Positions 23,228 to 31,612 of a stretch of DNA of 41,205 nt are shown in pieces (the stretch's first letter is position 1; each line of letters begins with the position of its first letter). Location of the stretch: IMG/VR virus record IMGVR_UViG_3300027976_000081, positions 1 through 41,205 of that record; one strand, 5' to 3'. Source of the DNA: a virus. Made by a program: the position numbers and the translations under genes. Below the pieces are notes generated by a model that searched no databases, was not told where the DNA came from, and saw nothing but the letters and a program-made list of their open reading frames with translations.

Positions 23228-23254
23228 AAAAAAACGCCCTCCGAAGAAGACGTT
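23228..23254 (-). terminator. Rho-independent terminator after the head gene cluster
   Basis: On the minus strand, a 9-bp stem (AACGTCTTC with GAGGGCGTT, two G-T pairs) around a TTCG loop is followed by TTTTTTT. It lies about 20 nt after the stop of the decoration-type gene and limits readthrough into the fibre genes, giving high capsid and low fibre levels. Confidence 0.9.
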
Positions 23255-23275
23255 AGTTTGTTTAGGAAGATTAGC

Positions 23276-23716
23276 TTACGCTTCTCTTGCCCACGAACCC
23301 TTTAGAGAAGTTACCAAAGGACCATTGGTTTCACCAGTGTTTTGAATAACTGCGAAATCACCAACCTTGGACAAAGCCTTAGTTAAGATCAAATCTTTGT
23401 TATCCACAGCTGTACCGTCAACTCCACCTTGGATGAGGTCGGCTGCAACTGGGCTAATTTGCACCAATTGCTGTGCGTTACCAGTTATTGCTCCAGTAGG
23501 ACCGCTAGTAACCTGAACTCCACCAAGCTGTACTGTGAATACACCTTGAGCAGCAGTTGCAGGGAGAGTGTACACAATACCTGTAGCTATGGTGTTCTGG
23601 ACATATCCAGAATCAGCGATAGTAAGTGTCTTTGCACTATCAACATCTACACCTTGACGTCCAGCGAATGGACCAGTTCGAATTTTGTATGCGTTTGCAT
23701 TTGTCATATTTGCCAT
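23276..23716 (-). CDS. Head decoration / capsid-associated protein candidate
   Basis: I place the start at ATG 23716 (MANMTNANAYKIRTGPFAGR), preceded by AAAGGAGAAAAAATT; an upstream TTG frame is less likely. The product is 146 aa, Ala/Gly/Thr/Val-rich and beta-patterned (TLTIADSGYVQNTIATGIVY; GVFTVQLGGVQVTSGPTGAI) without cysteine, like small capsid cement or decoration proteins. It lies two genes downstream of the capsid gene and just before a terminator, consistent with high expression. It could also be a head-fibre base. Confidence 0.6.
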   Translation of the reverse strand: MANMTNANAYKIRTGPFAGRQGVDVDSAKTLTIADSGYVQNTIATGIVYTLPATAAQGVFTVQLGGVQVTSGPTGAITGNAQQLVQISPVAADLIQGGVDGTAVDNKDLILTKALSKVGDFAVIQNTGETNGPLVTSLKGSWAREA

Positions 23717-23761
23717 AATTTTTTCTCCTTTCAAGAGAATTATTGTTTATATCCCGTCATA

Positions 23762-23799
23762 AGCGTTTTATGGTAGGAGCGGTTTCCCGCCCCGACGCT
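23762..23799 (-). other. Two-stage stem-loop between head genes
   Basis: The inner stem pairs 23776-23782 with 23787-23793 (7 bp, one G-T pair) around a GAAA loop on the minus strand. The outer stem pairs AGCGT 23762-23766 with ACGCT 23795-23799. No T-run follows, so it is not a simple terminator. It may be a processing or mRNA-stability element for the abundant head transcript. Confidence 0.55.
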
Positions 23800-23809
23800 C
23801 ATCGGCTAT

Positions 23810-24226
23810 TTACTTTGAAGTTTTAGCTTCTTCTTTTTTGCTAGCTGTGGCCTGAGCCTCAGCTTCTTCACGTTCCTTCTTCTCGCGACGTAGGTTAGCA
23901 AGTTCAAGCTGGTCAAGTCGTTCTTTATCTTCCTTCGCCTGAGAGACTGCATCAAGTGGTTGAACAGTTCCCTTCTGAAGTCCGATTATTGACTTAACTT
24001 CACCTTCATTTGCTGGACGTAGGTATTTAAAGCCTACCCGTATTGCTGCTTCAGCCTGGGAATTACCAAAGAGGGGGTCCTCAACGGTAATTACCTGGGC
24101 TAGCTCACCAGTTTCCTGGTCAATAGAAAATGAGTGTTGGTAAACACCTGAGCCTGGTACTTCTTTGTCGGAAGTTTCACGGGTTTTACCGCCTGTTTTT
24201 CCTTTTACATTTGTATCGTATGCCAT
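23810..24226 (-). CDS. Head-cluster hypothetical protein, 138 aa
   Basis: It starts after AGGAGTACAAAAAT. An N-terminal beta part (GSGVYQHSFSIDQETGELAQ), a central segment (QAEAAIRVGFKYLRPANEGE) and a long charged C-terminal helix (ELANLRREKKEREEAEAQAT) are visible. It directly follows the capsid gene in transcription. A head-completion, capsid-associated or decoration role is possible. No family is recognised by eye. Confidence 0.6.
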   Translation of the reverse strand: MAYDTNVKGKTGGKTRETSDKEVPGSGVYQHSFSIDQETGELAQVITVEDPLFGNSQAEAAIRVGFKYLRPANEGEVKSIIGLQKGTVQPLDAVSQAKEDKERLDQLELANLRREKKEREEAEAQATASKKEEAKTSK

Positions 24227-24253
24227 ATTTTTGTACTCCTTATACTTTAATTG

Positions 24254-25090
24254 TTAGGCGATTCTTCGGTATCGAATTGCAACACCCTTGTTAGTAGGGA
24301 TGAATGCGTCGTAGTAACGTCGTCCGAATGCAACCATACCAGAGATACCGAATGGGAAACCGTCGCCAGTTTTGATTTCGTTAAACTTGGTAGGAGCTAC
24401 TAGAACTTTTTTACTTACTAACATGAAACCGAAGTTTGCAACGTAGTAACTTACAGGACAGACAACAATTGTCATACCCATAACTGTACCAATCACACCT
24501 GTTGCTCGGTCAGCATTTGTACGGTCACAAGCTGTTTTGAACTCAGGATCACGGAATAGGAAAGCTTCGGCAGTTGGTTCGATGAACACAACAATGTCGT
24601 CTAGGCTTACTTTAGCGTTAATCAGAGCTACACGTTCTGCAAGAATACCTTGGAAGATATTAGATGCTGAAAGTGCTGAAGTAGTAACTTGTGAGTTTGC
24701 AACTGCATAAGTTGTAAGAACAGCCAAACGGTAGATGTCTACAGTTGGGACTGAAACTTCACGAACCTGTCGTTTAACAGCTTCGTCGATTGCAGGAACC
24801 ATTTTACTGTCTTCACGGTTTCCACGATCAATTGAGATCGAGAAAGACTTGTCTTGTGAAAGAACGAAAGTCTGTGTACCGTTACCAAGTTCGACTAATT
24901 CGCCGTAGCGCATAGTACCAGAACGTTGGTAGTTATTCTCAGCTACAACATCCATGTTGTAGATGGTTACGGCATTGTTGCCGTTACTGAATTCTATATC
25001 TATTCCATTGTTGACAATAGAGTTTGTTTTTGCCTCAAGATAAAATCGTTCGTCAATTTTATTAAGGACGTCTGTTGCATAGTTTTGCAT
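24254..25090 (-). CDS. Major capsid protein (HK97-fold candidate)
   Basis: The product is 278 aa, the usual mature size. It follows the scaffold gene and has an even mixed alpha/beta composition. Segments fit the family layout: an N-arm (QNYATDVLNKIDERFYLEAK), an E-loop-like stretch (TMRYGELVELGNGTQTFVLS), a spine helix region (AIDEAVKRQVREVSVPTVDI; TTYAVANSQV) and A-domain strands (LDDIVVFIEPTAEAFLFRDP; MGMTIVVCPVSYYV), then the C-terminal GRRYYDAFIPTNKGVAIRYR. No procapsid maturation protease is evident nearby. The call rests on order and pattern. Confidence 0.75.
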   Translation of the reverse strand: MQNYATDVLNKIDERFYLEAKTNSIVNNGIDIEFSNGNNAVTIYNMDVVAENNYQRSGTMRYGELVELGNGTQTFVLSQDKSFSISIDRGNREDSKMVPAIDEAVKRQVREVSVPTVDIYRLAVLTTYAVANSQVTTSALSASNIFQGILAERVALINAKVSLDDIVVFIEPTAEAFLFRDPEFKTACDRTNADRATGVIGTVMGMTIVVCPVSYYVANFGFMLVSKKVLVAPTKFNEIKTGDGFPFGISGMVAFGRRYYDAFIPTNKGVAIRYRRIA

Positions 25091-25111
25091 TGTTTATTTC
25101 CTTGTGGGTTA

Positions 25112-25939
25112 TTAGCCCCAGTTCGAGAAACGTTCGAGTCGCTGTTGTTCTGGTGATTTATTACCAGAAGTAGTTGTCGTCGCACCTCGGCCTGGAGAAT
25201 TTGCTTTGGATTCTTTCGCAATTCTCACACGTTCAGCCTGTTGCGCTTCATCGACAGCGATTTGAGTATCCGTTGTAGGATCCGACATATTAGCTTTCGC
25301 TAGCTTATGCCATTGCTCAAGTCGTTTAGGGTTTGTCCAATAAGCATGAGCCGCCCTTTTTTCTTCAGGCGTATCTTCTTTTTCGATCATCTCTTTCAAG
25401 ACGATACCCATTGCCGTAACTTCTTCGGTAGACACTTTGTTAGTCGTCACATATTCAGATTGCTGTCGAGTAGCTCTTTCGGCATCTCTATCAGCCGTTA
25501 AATCATTGATCTTCTTTTCAAGAGGGTCAATTTCATCATCGTCTTCTGAAATATCTTCAGGTTTAACATTATGGATCTCCTCCCCTAATGCTTTAGCATC
25601 AGCGGCTGATTTCTTGGCTTGTTGTTCACGAGTGAACTCACGTTGGTTAGTACGAAGTTCCTGATAAGAAGTTCTTTCGTCATCCGTTTCAGGGGCTTTG
25701 TGTCCGCGCTTTACAATCCAATCGTCGAGATCTTCGTCGAAGTTGGAAGCGGGAGTGTCATCCGTACTAGTTGTGTCTTCCGACTCACCAGATGTGGTTG
25801 ACTCTGCTTGGTTAAGGTTGTCGCTGTCTCCAGCGGTCTGTTGATCTGTTCCTGCTTGTGGGTCCGTAGCGGTTGTGACATCAGCTGTGTCGTCGCCAGT
25901 ATTCGGGTTGTCCGCAGAAGTTGTAGATGTTTCCATCAT
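25112..25939 (-). CDS. Scaffolding protein
   Basis: The product is 275 aa: an acidic, Asp/Thr/Gln-rich disordered N-terminus (residues about 1-70), a charged helical middle (REFTREQQAKKSAADAKALG; DPLEKKINDLTADRDAERAT), and a basic C-terminus with the short helix EQQRLERFSNWG that would contact the capsid. This composition, with the gene sitting between portal and capsid, is typical of phage scaffolds that guide procapsid assembly and exit. The start is at ATGATG after AGGAGAA; either Met works. Confidence 0.8.
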   Translation of the reverse strand: MMETSTTSADNPNTGDDTADVTTATDPQAGTDQQTAGDSDNLNQAESTTSGESEDTTSTDDTPASNFDEDLDDWIVKRGHKAPETDDERTSYQELRTNQREFTREQQAKKSAADAKALGEEIHNVKPEDISEDDDEIDPLEKKINDLTADRDAERATRQQSEYVTTNKVSTEEVTAMGIVLKEMIEKEDTPEEKRAAHAYWTNPKRLEQWHKLAKANMSDPTTDTQIAVDEAQQAERVRIAKESKANSPGRGATTTTSGNKSPEQQRLERFSNWG

Positions 25940-25998
25940 TTCTCCTTAGTTTGTGTTTGAAAATTACTTAACTGTAATACAGTTATGGCTTAATAATA

Positions 25999-26400
25999 CT
26001 ATTGTGCAGTGCTTGGGTCAACTGTAACAGATGGGACAGTATTTGGAATAGCTAGCTGTCGTTCAATATAATCCAGGAGCTCCATAAGACCAGCTGATTT
26101 ATCAAGATGAGTAACTCGCTGTTCGTGAGTAAAATAAAAGAGTTCCTGTTCAGGACTGCCGTCTTCTAGCTTTGCACCAGTAGAACGGTAGCCGACGCCA
26201 TCTTGAGCTAGTTTTATGTGGTAGTCAGAGAATGACTTAGCCTTTTTCATGATATCAGCAATAACAGTATCGCTAGCACCAGCAAGATAAGCAGACTTCA
26301 GCCCAGCTGCATCTTCTTTACGTTCTTTAGTCTTACGAGCATGTAGCTCGACTTTTTTACGTTTTTCTTGAATTCTCTTAGCTACTTTTTCATTATCCAT
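25999..26400 (-). CDS. Hypothetical protein between portal and scaffold, 133 aa
   Basis: A strongly basic N-terminal helix (ARKTKERKEDAAGLKSAYLA) is followed by a mixed domain (SDTVIADIMKKAKSFSDYHI) and a C-terminal helix (DKSAGLMELLDYIERQLAIP). It starts after AGGAGCCATT. It could be an internal head protein or portal partner; nothing specific is recognised. Confidence 0.6.
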   Translation of the reverse strand: MDNEKVAKRIQEKRKKVELHARKTKERKEDAAGLKSAYLAGASDTVIADIMKKAKSFSDYHIKLAQDGVGYRSTGAKLEDGSPEQELFYFTHEQRVTHLDKSAGLMELLDYIERQLAIPNTVPSVTVDPSTAQ

Positions 26401-26437
26401 AATGGCTCCTTACCCTTAATAGATTTATTGTAGCACT

Positions 26438-28510
26438 TTATCCTGCTGTCATGCCAGTTGGCGCCATAGCAGGCTCTGGTGCTGGAGGTAGAACTGAGTC
26501 AACGCCAGGTAGTGGTGCTCCAGCAGTATCAGTCGTAGGATTCATAATATCTACGCCCCGTCCTGCTATCTCCATCATTTCTAATTGAGCTTCGGCCTCA
26601 TGGACTGGATCTGGCTGGTATCCAGCTTTAAGTTCCATCTGCGCCTTCGTGTGAGCTGTAGCGTCTTTGTAGTTGATGACGGCGATATCTTTAACCTGTT
26701 CTTCTTGTTGCTTAGGCTTAGCAAGGAGTTTATTAAATGCTTCATCAGTAAGAGTTGGGTCAAGTTTCTGCATCATCCAGCGCTTAATCTCAGCTGGTTC
26801 GAATACCTGGTGTGGATCATCAGTAAGTATTTCATAAATCTGGTTGTCTTTCTGACCAACTTCCATCTGTTTCTGCTTGATAGTAGTATCAAGTTGTACA
26901 TGGGCTTCCCATTCGCCGCCGTACTCCCAAGGATCGAAGTCTTTGAAGAACACGCCATTCTTACCGACAATACGCATTGCAGTTTCTTTGGTGACAAATA
27001 TTTGTACCATTTTGAAGATAATAGTACCGAGCTGAGCATAGCCTTCGTTCTCAAGGTTCTGTAGCTTAGTAGCAAACCGCTGTTGAGCCTGCTGTAGCTG
27101 TGTTGATACTTCAGTAGCAGTTGTACGGCTATTTCCTGTTGCACCACCCTGGACGGCTGCGTCTGCGGCTGTGGCACGACGCATACGTTCCATAATACGA
27201 TCTTCTTTGTTATCTATGTCAGTAGACAGTTGAGGTCGTTCAAGCGCACCCATAGCGTTACGAGGGATTGGGTAGACTGCACCAGGTATAGTTTCAATCT
27301 CTGGTGCTAAGTCTGCAAACTGTGGGTCGATCCAATACATAGGAGTATTTTGGTAAGCATTGTTGTCAACCTGCATAGATTCATAATCATTTAACAGTTC
27401 AGCATCATAGATAAGTAGTGCCATCTCACCTTCAGCATAGAATTGTGAGCTATCAATGTAATCTCTGAGGACAACATAAGGTAGGAATGGTTCAATTTCA
27501 TCAAGTTTCTGTTCAACTTCCATTGGTGGTAGTGGTGGAGCAGATGGGTCCATAGAACCTGTTGGGTCGTCAACCATGACTTTTTTAGTCATTTCTTCAC
27601 GCTTACACCAAGTTTCTTCGTCGTAGATAAATTCCTTGCGGTTTCCAACCTCATAGATGCGGCCAGTCATAAGATCATGTAATTGGATAACGTGAACCTG
27701 GCGCTTAGTAGCTTCATCACCAAGAGTAGACCCAGAGAACGCATCTTTCATTGCCTTGTCCATGCCCTTGTTGTCGCCACTATCTTTGCCTTTAGCGGTA
27801 TCAAAACCAATCGTTGCTAGATTCTTATAGCGTGGAACCCAAGCAGCTTTATCAGCATCATATATCTTCTCGCGTTCAAGAACAGTTTTATCTTGCAAGT
27901 ATTCATAGCCAGCATAACGAGCTGGAGTAAGTGTATGGACTAGCCCATTACTGGCAGGATCAACGAAGAAGTCCCTGAGAGGGATATTAAAGATAAATGG
28001 CTTGCCTTTTTTCCATTCAACACCAAGGATACCAGTACCGTAGAGAAGCATGTCTCGTACCCATTGTTGGTTCTTGAGGCCGATGTTATTACACACCATG
28101 TAGTAGTCAAGCATTTCATTGAGTATTTCAGTATCATTTGATTGTTCTTCGTTGGTCTGTACGAAACTGAACGTAGGGTTTCCACCAGCGATATTAGCTA
28201 CTAGTGTTTCGATAATAGTGTGAGATTCACGGATAACAGGATCAGATACGCCTTCGTAGTTTCGAATAACGCGCTGTCCTTTATAAACTTTAAAATAATT
28301 ATCCCAGTTAGTACGATGTCCAGTGTCGATATACTTCTTAGCATCATCATACATCTTCAAGACTTGTTCAAGAGTGAGTCTACCCTCGGCGTCGGCTTGT
28401 TTTGTGCGCTGCTCTTGCTGCCTTTCGTCTTCTGACGGCTTCGACGTTTCCTGTCCGTATGCTGGTTCCTGCGGCGATTTCTTCAAGGCTGGTTCTACTA
28501 CTGGTGGCAT
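26438..28510 (-). CDS. Portal protein
   Basis: The product is 690 aa, in the range of P22/SU10-type portals. After a disordered acidic/Gln-rich start (residues about 1-45), the body shows portal features: LTLEQVLKMYDDAKKYIDTG, NWDNYFKVYKGQRVIRNYEG, SHTIIETLVANIAGGNPTFS, a WVRDMLLYGTGILGVEWKKG strand-helix, FIFNIPLRDFFVDPAS, and a C-terminal helical barrel (TATEVSTQLQQAQQRFATKL). It sits between TerL and scaffold, as expected. The first about 44 codons overlap the end of TerL (28380-28510) in another frame. The ribosome site AAAGAGAAATAAAA is modest. Twelve copies form the DNA gate. Confidence 0.85.
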   Translation of the reverse strand: MPPVVEPALKKSPQEPAYGQETSKPSEDERQQEQRTKQADAEGRLTLEQVLKMYDDAKKYIDTGHRTNWDNYFKVYKGQRVIRNYEGVSDPVIRESHTIIETLVANIAGGNPTFSFVQTNEEQSNDTEILNEMLDYYMVCNNIGLKNQQWVRDMLLYGTGILGVEWKKGKPFIFNIPLRDFFVDPASNGLVHTLTPARYAGYEYLQDKTVLEREKIYDADKAAWVPRYKNLATIGFDTAKGKDSGDNKGMDKAMKDAFSGSTLGDEATKRQVHVIQLHDLMTGRIYEVGNRKEFIYDEETWCKREEMTKKVMVDDPTGSMDPSAPPLPPMEVEQKLDEIEPFLPYVVLRDYIDSSQFYAEGEMALLIYDAELLNDYESMQVDNNAYQNTPMYWIDPQFADLAPEIETIPGAVYPIPRNAMGALERPQLSTDIDNKEDRIMERMRRATAADAAVQGGATGNSRTTATEVSTQLQQAQQRFATKLQNLENEGYAQLGTIIFKMVQIFVTKETAMRIVGKNGVFFKDFDPWEYGGEWEAHVQLDTTIKQKQMEVGQKDNQIYEILTDDPHQVFEPAEIKRWMMQKLDPTLTDEAFNKLLAKPKQQEEQVKDIAVINYKDATAHTKAQMELKAGYQPDPVHEAEAQLEMMEIAGRGVDIMNPTTDTAGAPLPGVDSVLPPAPEPAMAPTGMTAG

Positions 28511-31349
28511 TTTTATTTCTCTTTATAGGTTTAGATATGTTTTCTTTTGCGTATTCAGCATTCACTGAATTGAAATCCGTCATTTGTAAAGCGATTGCCT
28601 TAGCGATTACAGTGTCGTCGTACATACCTTCTTGGGCGTTTGTGTGACCCTGATCATCACGGACGTATGTCATACATTCACGAATGAATACTATGTCCAA
28701 GTCAATTATATCATTATCGCGAATGGCTTGCACTAAATTGTTAATGATTATAGGCTTGGTTTTTCGGTTTGTCTGCCATCCCATCAGTGCAGTACGTTCC
28801 TGGAACTGCTGTTCTTCAGAGGTTTTACGCATGTATAAGTTTCGGTAGAATTTATTGCGCAGATGCTGGACAGTAGTGAGCCCGTGGTTATTAACCTCGA
28901 CACCCACCAAAGCAGTACCGTAGAACGTTCCGATATTGAACGTAACACCACCGAGTAAATCAGGATCTATATGGCCGCGCCAGCGAGCAACAGTCTTTAA
29001 ATCACTTTGACGCGTGACATCTATAGCTGAGTAGTCATTCTTCTTTTCTGAGCTTTCAGTGTTGAGGATACCCTCAGAAACATCTACACCAATACAATAC
29101 TTCTCATTCTTCTCTGGCAAATCCCAAATCTTGAGTGGAGTTGGGTCTTGGTCTTGGAATGTTTTTGGAACCTCATTGAATATATATTTTTGTTCAGATG
29201 TCTCATCAGGGTTGCGAACAACTTCGCCAAACATAGGCGGTTCAGTCTTGAGCGACGACTGAGCAAACTGTTCCATCTTGACAAGCGCACCAATGTCGAA
29301 TACAGGGCGTCCACTAGATAGGAAGGCTTCCATGTCGTCCTTAGGGTACTCCTGGTAGAACTTCTTAGGATCAGAGCGGAACTCTTTCTTCTTCTCTCGC
29401 CTCCACATAATCTTACGATTATAGCTGGCGATTGGGTAGCCCTTCTCTTTAAATATATCTATAAGACCTTTTTCTTCTTCGTCGTATATCATCACATCAT
29501 CAGCAGGGAATTCGTATTCAGAGTGTTCATGCCAAGCAAAGAACAGAGGCTTAAAGGCAGATTCACCCTTCTTAGCAAACTGCCATTCATCATAAAAGAA
29601 TCCACCAACACCATTCGCGGTGCTCTCCAAGAAAGCGAACGTATTACCCGCCATAGGAATAGCCTGGATAGCACTAGATACCACATCAGCCTTAGCTTCC
29701 CAGAAGGCAACTTCGGAGTTAGATACTACGCCTGATGGTGTTTCAAAATTATGGTCAGGATGGCCTATCTCTATATCATAAGTTTCTGCTGTTTCGAATA
29801 CACCAACTGACTTAACTCGGACAAAACATTGGCCATCTATAAATTTGTACTTAGAGCTTTTCCCGTTACAGAACGAATTAGTCCATATCGGCTTAGAGGG
29901 TACCCCATATCGTTCGCGCTCTGAGTAGTGAAGTGACCCATGGACACCGCGCATATCGCCAATGCGGTTTATATTGCGAGCTATCTTCTCATGAATACTT
30001 GGCGCTCGTTCTCGCTGTGCATCGGTTTTACTACCATCGCCATCCATATAACCTCGGTAGATGCCTTTAAAGAAACTTTGATTACCAAACAGAGGAACAT
30101 GTTTATCCGATACTCTACCACACAGCTCATTCAAAGCATTGGCCATGAACACACTACTAAACACACTACGCTTTCTATTACCCTCAATAATATATTTTGG
30201 AGCATTGGGGAAGAATTTGTTGATACTCTCACAGAATTTCTCTGTTGTTTCATAGGTAAAAGTAATTCGTCCAAGTTTTTTATCAATATGTCCTTCTGCT
30301 AAGTAATAGCCTACTAGATAGCCAAAGTCTTCATTAAGCATGAACCTTTCTGAAGATTGACGGCTTGTACCCCCGTTCTGGGGCCTAGGAAGTAGGGGAA
30401 GATCAAAAGCCCACATCTCTTTATGTTCGAAACTATATTTTGGTTTAGCTATCCAGTCTTTAGAAGTTATATTAGAGAGTTTTTTGTAACCGTCCTCAGT
30501 AAAAATTTTATGGTCTGCGCTAGCTATTATAGGTTCATTTGCCATCCAAGTATTGAGCTTATAAGTCTTCTTAACCCCAGTCATTGTTTTAGCGGTCACA
30601 GGAGCTATAGCACCAGAAGATGTAAAGACTTTATCTCCTAACACAATGTCTTTGATTGGTTTAGAAGCTCCATCTGCTAAAACAACTAAAGAGTCTTTAT
30701 GCAAACACCCGTGGAAGAAGTGGATGGTAGCAGAACGCCCCTTGCCCTCTTTTGCTACAAGCGTCTGGATCTGACTACTTAGTCCTGGTGATTTATGGAG
30801 TTGTCCACAGCTCTCTGGGCTGGTGCAAGAAGCAATATGTTCTTTAATTTGATCCTTGACATTTTCCTCAACATCAAATACCAGCTCTTTCTTGGTGTTA
30901 TATTTACGCCTCGGCTGGAAAGTAGGATGACAGTTGTCGAAGTATCTCTTAAACATTTCATAAAGGTTCTCAGAAGCCTTGACCTCATGCGCAATAATTA
31001 CTGTCTTGATGTTCTTATGCGTCGTAGTCCACCAGAAACCGAGTGCTTCTATGACGGTAGACAAGCCCATCTGACGAGCTTTCAAGATAATATAGCGAAC
31101 TGGCTTTCCATGCGCTATATCGTCTACCACCCGCTCCACAAGCATCTGCTGAGCCCAGTTAGGCTTAAAGGGAACTATAGTACCGCTGATCTTGTCCTGA
31201 ATCATCAGGTTACGTTCACAGTAAATATAGAAATCAGCCGCTATCACCTTAATTGCAGCTCTTAATTGGTCAGTAGGCCCAAGGCTTGGGTAGTTTTCTA
31301 TCCGACTTCTTACCAGAGTTCTTGTGTCTTCGGCGAGTTCTTGGGCCAT
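28380..31349 (-). CDS. terL: Terminase large subunit interrupted by an intein
   Basis: The frame is 989 aa, of which 330 are intein (listed separately), leaving a 659-aa TerL. ATPase motifs: Walker A-like LKARQMGLST (89-98), Walker B region split as IHFFHG / SEVAFWE (209-214 and 545-551), coupling motif FLESTANG (573-580). RNase H-like nuclease acids: GVDVSEG (D756), VGVEVNNHG (E818) and YDDTVIAKAIA (D911/D912). It pumps DNA into the procapsid through the portal and cuts the concatemer. The C-terminus is basic (KAARAAHKTSRRRG) and overlaps the portal gene by 131 nt. The start overlaps the RHH gene upstream. Confidence 0.9.
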   Translation of the reverse strand: MAQELAEDTRTLVRSRIENYPSLGPTDQLRAAIKVIAADFYIYCERNLMIQDKISGTIVPFKPNWAQQMLVERVVDDIAHGKPVRYIILKARQMGLSTVIEALGFWWTTTHKNIKTVIIAHEVKASENLYEMFKRYFDNCHPTFQPRRKYNTKKELVFDVEENVKDQIKEHIASCTSPESCGQLHKSPGLSSQIQTLVAKEGKGRSATIHFFHGCLHKDSLVVLADGASKPIKDIVLGDKVFTSSGAIAPVTAKTMTGVKKTYKLNTWMANEPIIASADHKIFTEDGYKKLSNITSKDWIAKPKYSFEHKEMWAFDLPLLPRPQNGGTSRQSSERFMLNEDFGYLVGYYLAEGHIDKKLGRITFTYETTEKFCESINKFFPNAPKYIIEGNRKRSVFSSVFMANALNELCGRVSDKHVPLFGNQSFFKGIYRGYMDGDGSKTDAQRERAPSIHEKIARNINRIGDMRGVHGSLHYSERERYGVPSKPIWTNSFCNGKSSKYKFIDGQCFVRVKSVGVFETAETYDIEIGHPDHNFETPSGVVSNSEVAFWEAKADVVSSAIQAIPMAGNTFAFLESTANGVGGFFYDEWQFAKKGESAFKPLFFAWHEHSEYEFPADDVMIYDEEEKGLIDIFKEKGYPIASYNRKIMWRREKKKEFRSDPKKFYQEYPKDDMEAFLSSGRPVFDIGALVKMEQFAQSSLKTEPPMFGEVVRNPDETSEQKYIFNEVPKTFQDQDPTPLKIWDLPEKNEKYCIGVDVSEGILNTESSEKKNDYSAIDVTRQSDLKTVARWRGHIDPDLLGGVTFNIGTFYGTALVGVEVNNHGLTTVQHLRNKFYRNLYMRKTSEEQQFQERTALMGWQTNRKTKPIIINNLVQAIRDNDIIDLDIVFIRECMTYVRDDQGHTNAQEGMYDDTVIAKAIALQMTDFNSVNAEYAKENISKPIKRNKNATSSRTSLEEIAAGTSIRTGNVEAVRRRKAARAAHKTSRRRG
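29718..30707 (-). mobile_element. Intein with LAGLIDADG endonuclease inside TerL
   Basis: It runs from TerL residue C215 to N544 (330 aa). Splicing blocks: Cys1 with CLHKDSLVVLADGASKPIKD; block B as ASADHKIFTEDGY (277-280 SADH); block F AETYDIEIGHPDHNF; block G GVVSN ending in N544, with Ser545 as the +1 nucleophile. The penultimate residue is Ser543 rather than the usual His. Homing endonuclease motifs YLVGYYLAEG (344-353) and IYRGYMDGDG (430-439) both keep acidic residues, so the enzyme may be active. Removal rebuilds FFHGSEVAFW. It selfishly targets an essential conserved site. Confidence 0.92.
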
Positions 31350-31612
31350 TTGTTCGTCCTTTTCTGAGTTAGCTTATCTTGGGGGTATTTATCGTTAAAT
31401 TCGTCCTTGACATCTTCTATTTTTCTAGTCATGTTAAATTTATCAGGCTGAGCCTCTGCAAGCATAGCCCAAGCCATTATACTTGGCGCCTGGTCAAGTG
31501 CTATTTGTATGAAGTTACTGAGATTATCAATATCCTTAGCAATCTTGACGTACTTAGGCGGCAACCAAATGCCTACACGCTTCCCAGAAACGAGAGGTTT
31601 CGGCCTTGACAT
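31310..31612 (-). CDS. Ribbon-helix-helix DNA-binding protein candidate, 100 aa
   Basis: The N-terminal region (KRVGIWLPPKYVKIAKDIDN) reads as a beta strand followed by two helices (DNLSNFIQIALDQ), the pattern of RHH proteins (Arc/MetJ/CopG type). The C-terminal half is polar and basic. The stop overlaps the TerL start by 40 nt, and its start abuts the stop of the RecA-like gene at 31612. It may be a packaging factor, a late regulator, or the protein that reads the TTAGCGTAAA repeats about 1.1-2 kb away; RHH proteins often bind such arrays. Domain call moderate; target inferred. Confidence 0.55.
   Translation of the reverse strand: MSRPKPLVSGKRVGIWLPPKYVKIAKDIDNLSNFIQIALDQAPSIMAWAMLAEAQPDKFNMTRKIEDVKDEFNDKYPQDKLTQKRTNKWPKNSPKTQELW

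Noticed and set aside
23717-23734. TTG start adding six residues (MKGEKI) to the decoration-type protein
   Set aside because: Those codons are the ribosome site AAAGGAG itself; ATG 23716 is correctly spaced after it.
26585-27064. 159-codon plus-strand frame opposite the portal gene
   Set aside because: Phe/Leu-rich composition is typical of an antisense shadow; no promoter or ribosome site faces it.
29940-30302. 120-codon plus-strand frame inside the intein region
   Set aside because: It is antisense to the well supported intein, with no start signal.
30795-31265. 156-codon plus-strand frame opposite TerL
   Set aside because: It is the complement of a strongly supported TerL coding region, has no good ribosome site, and its sequence has no domain pattern.
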